Shown here: positions 63,967 through 64,000 of the stretch, in pieces
Layout: each line of letters begins with the position of its first letter
Position numbering within the stretch: position 1 is the stretch's first letter
Assembly (NCBI GenBank): GCA_030268105.1
Contig: BSDZ01000037.1
Coordinates: forward strand, 248,001 to 312,000
Direction: 5' to 3'
Origin: Volvox africanus
Lineage: Eukaryota > Chlorophyta > Chlorophyceae > Chlamydomonadales > Volvocaceae
Length of the DNA: 64,000 nucleotides
Notes under the pieces: generated by a model
Told to the model about the DNA's origin: nothing
The model's input: only the letters and a program-made list of their open reading frames with translations
The model's database searches: none
Program-made: the position numbers and the translations under genes

Positions 63967-64000
63967 GGGTGTTACACTGTGGGCGACTCGCCCTTCAAAG
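63967..64000 (-). mobile_element. LINE copy J, 3' end only (window edge)
   Basis: The first 34 bases match the LINE 3' end with the standard hairpin. The rest lies outside the window. Confidence 0.9.

Overview
The window is a eukaryotic nuclear segment made of two very different halves. Positions 1 to about 32,519 are AT-rich and carry degraded Rickettsiales-type bacterial genes. Positions 32,520 to 64,000 are GC-rich and consist almost only of one LINE (non-LTR retrotransposon) family separated by long (TATG)n arrays. A 4.8-kb Ty1/copia element with target-site duplication sits inside the bacterial half. A solo LTR of the same family, cut short at its far end, marks the boundary. The bacterial DNA is therefore most simply read as integrated in a eukaryotic chromosome. 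A chlorophyte (volvocine-like) green alga is my best guess for the host: both the copia LTR and the LINE 3' end carry TGTAA, the green-algal polyadenylation signal, and such algae are known hosts of Rickettsiales such as Megaira. This host call is inference.

Bacterial half (1-32,519). It is a patchwork of pieces that do not belong side by side: a large coiled-coil protein gene of unknown function, prmC, a GNAT acetyltransferase split by an IS4/IS701-type insertion sequence, the 3' part of truA, a lipoprotein start (BamB-like), a YfgM-like C-terminus, F-type conjugation genes traW and traU, and a cytochrome b561 gene. The patchwork is tandemly amplified. Units start at about 4,104, 8,537, 16,081 and 28,437. 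The full unit is about 7.54 kb. The first visible units lack a 3.1-kb block and are 4,433 bp long. Nearly every bacterial gene has stops or frameshifts, some shared by all copies (older than the amplification) and some private.

Mobile DNA in the bacterial half. The IS (1,080-1,083 bp, 9-bp perfect terminal repeats, 3-bp target duplication) came with the bacterium and was amplified with the unit. The fourth IS copy is interrupted by an apparently intact copia element (19,576-24,375) with identical 303-bp LTRs and TATAA target duplications. Its primer-binding site matches the anticodon arm of initiator tRNA-Met instead of the tRNA 3' end. A separate 90-bp TG...CA insertion with an AAAAC duplication lies at 28,862-28,951.

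LINE half (32,814-64,000). All LINEs lie on the minus strand, head to tail. Copy A has an internal deletion that removes most of the RT domain. Copy B (39,534-47,018) is full length with an open ORF1 (560 aa) and ORF2 (1,549 aa, APE endonuclease plus RT) joined by a TAATG stop/start overlap. Copies C to H are six pieces of exactly 1,067 bp with the same 5' breakpoint, separated by (TATG)n arrays whose lengths differ by multiples of 4. They form a composite tandem repeat and are not separate insertions. Copy I is a 3.6-kb truncated element and copy J begins at the window edge. The nested arrangement recalls Zepp/ZeppL LINE clusters of green-algal telomeres and centromeres.
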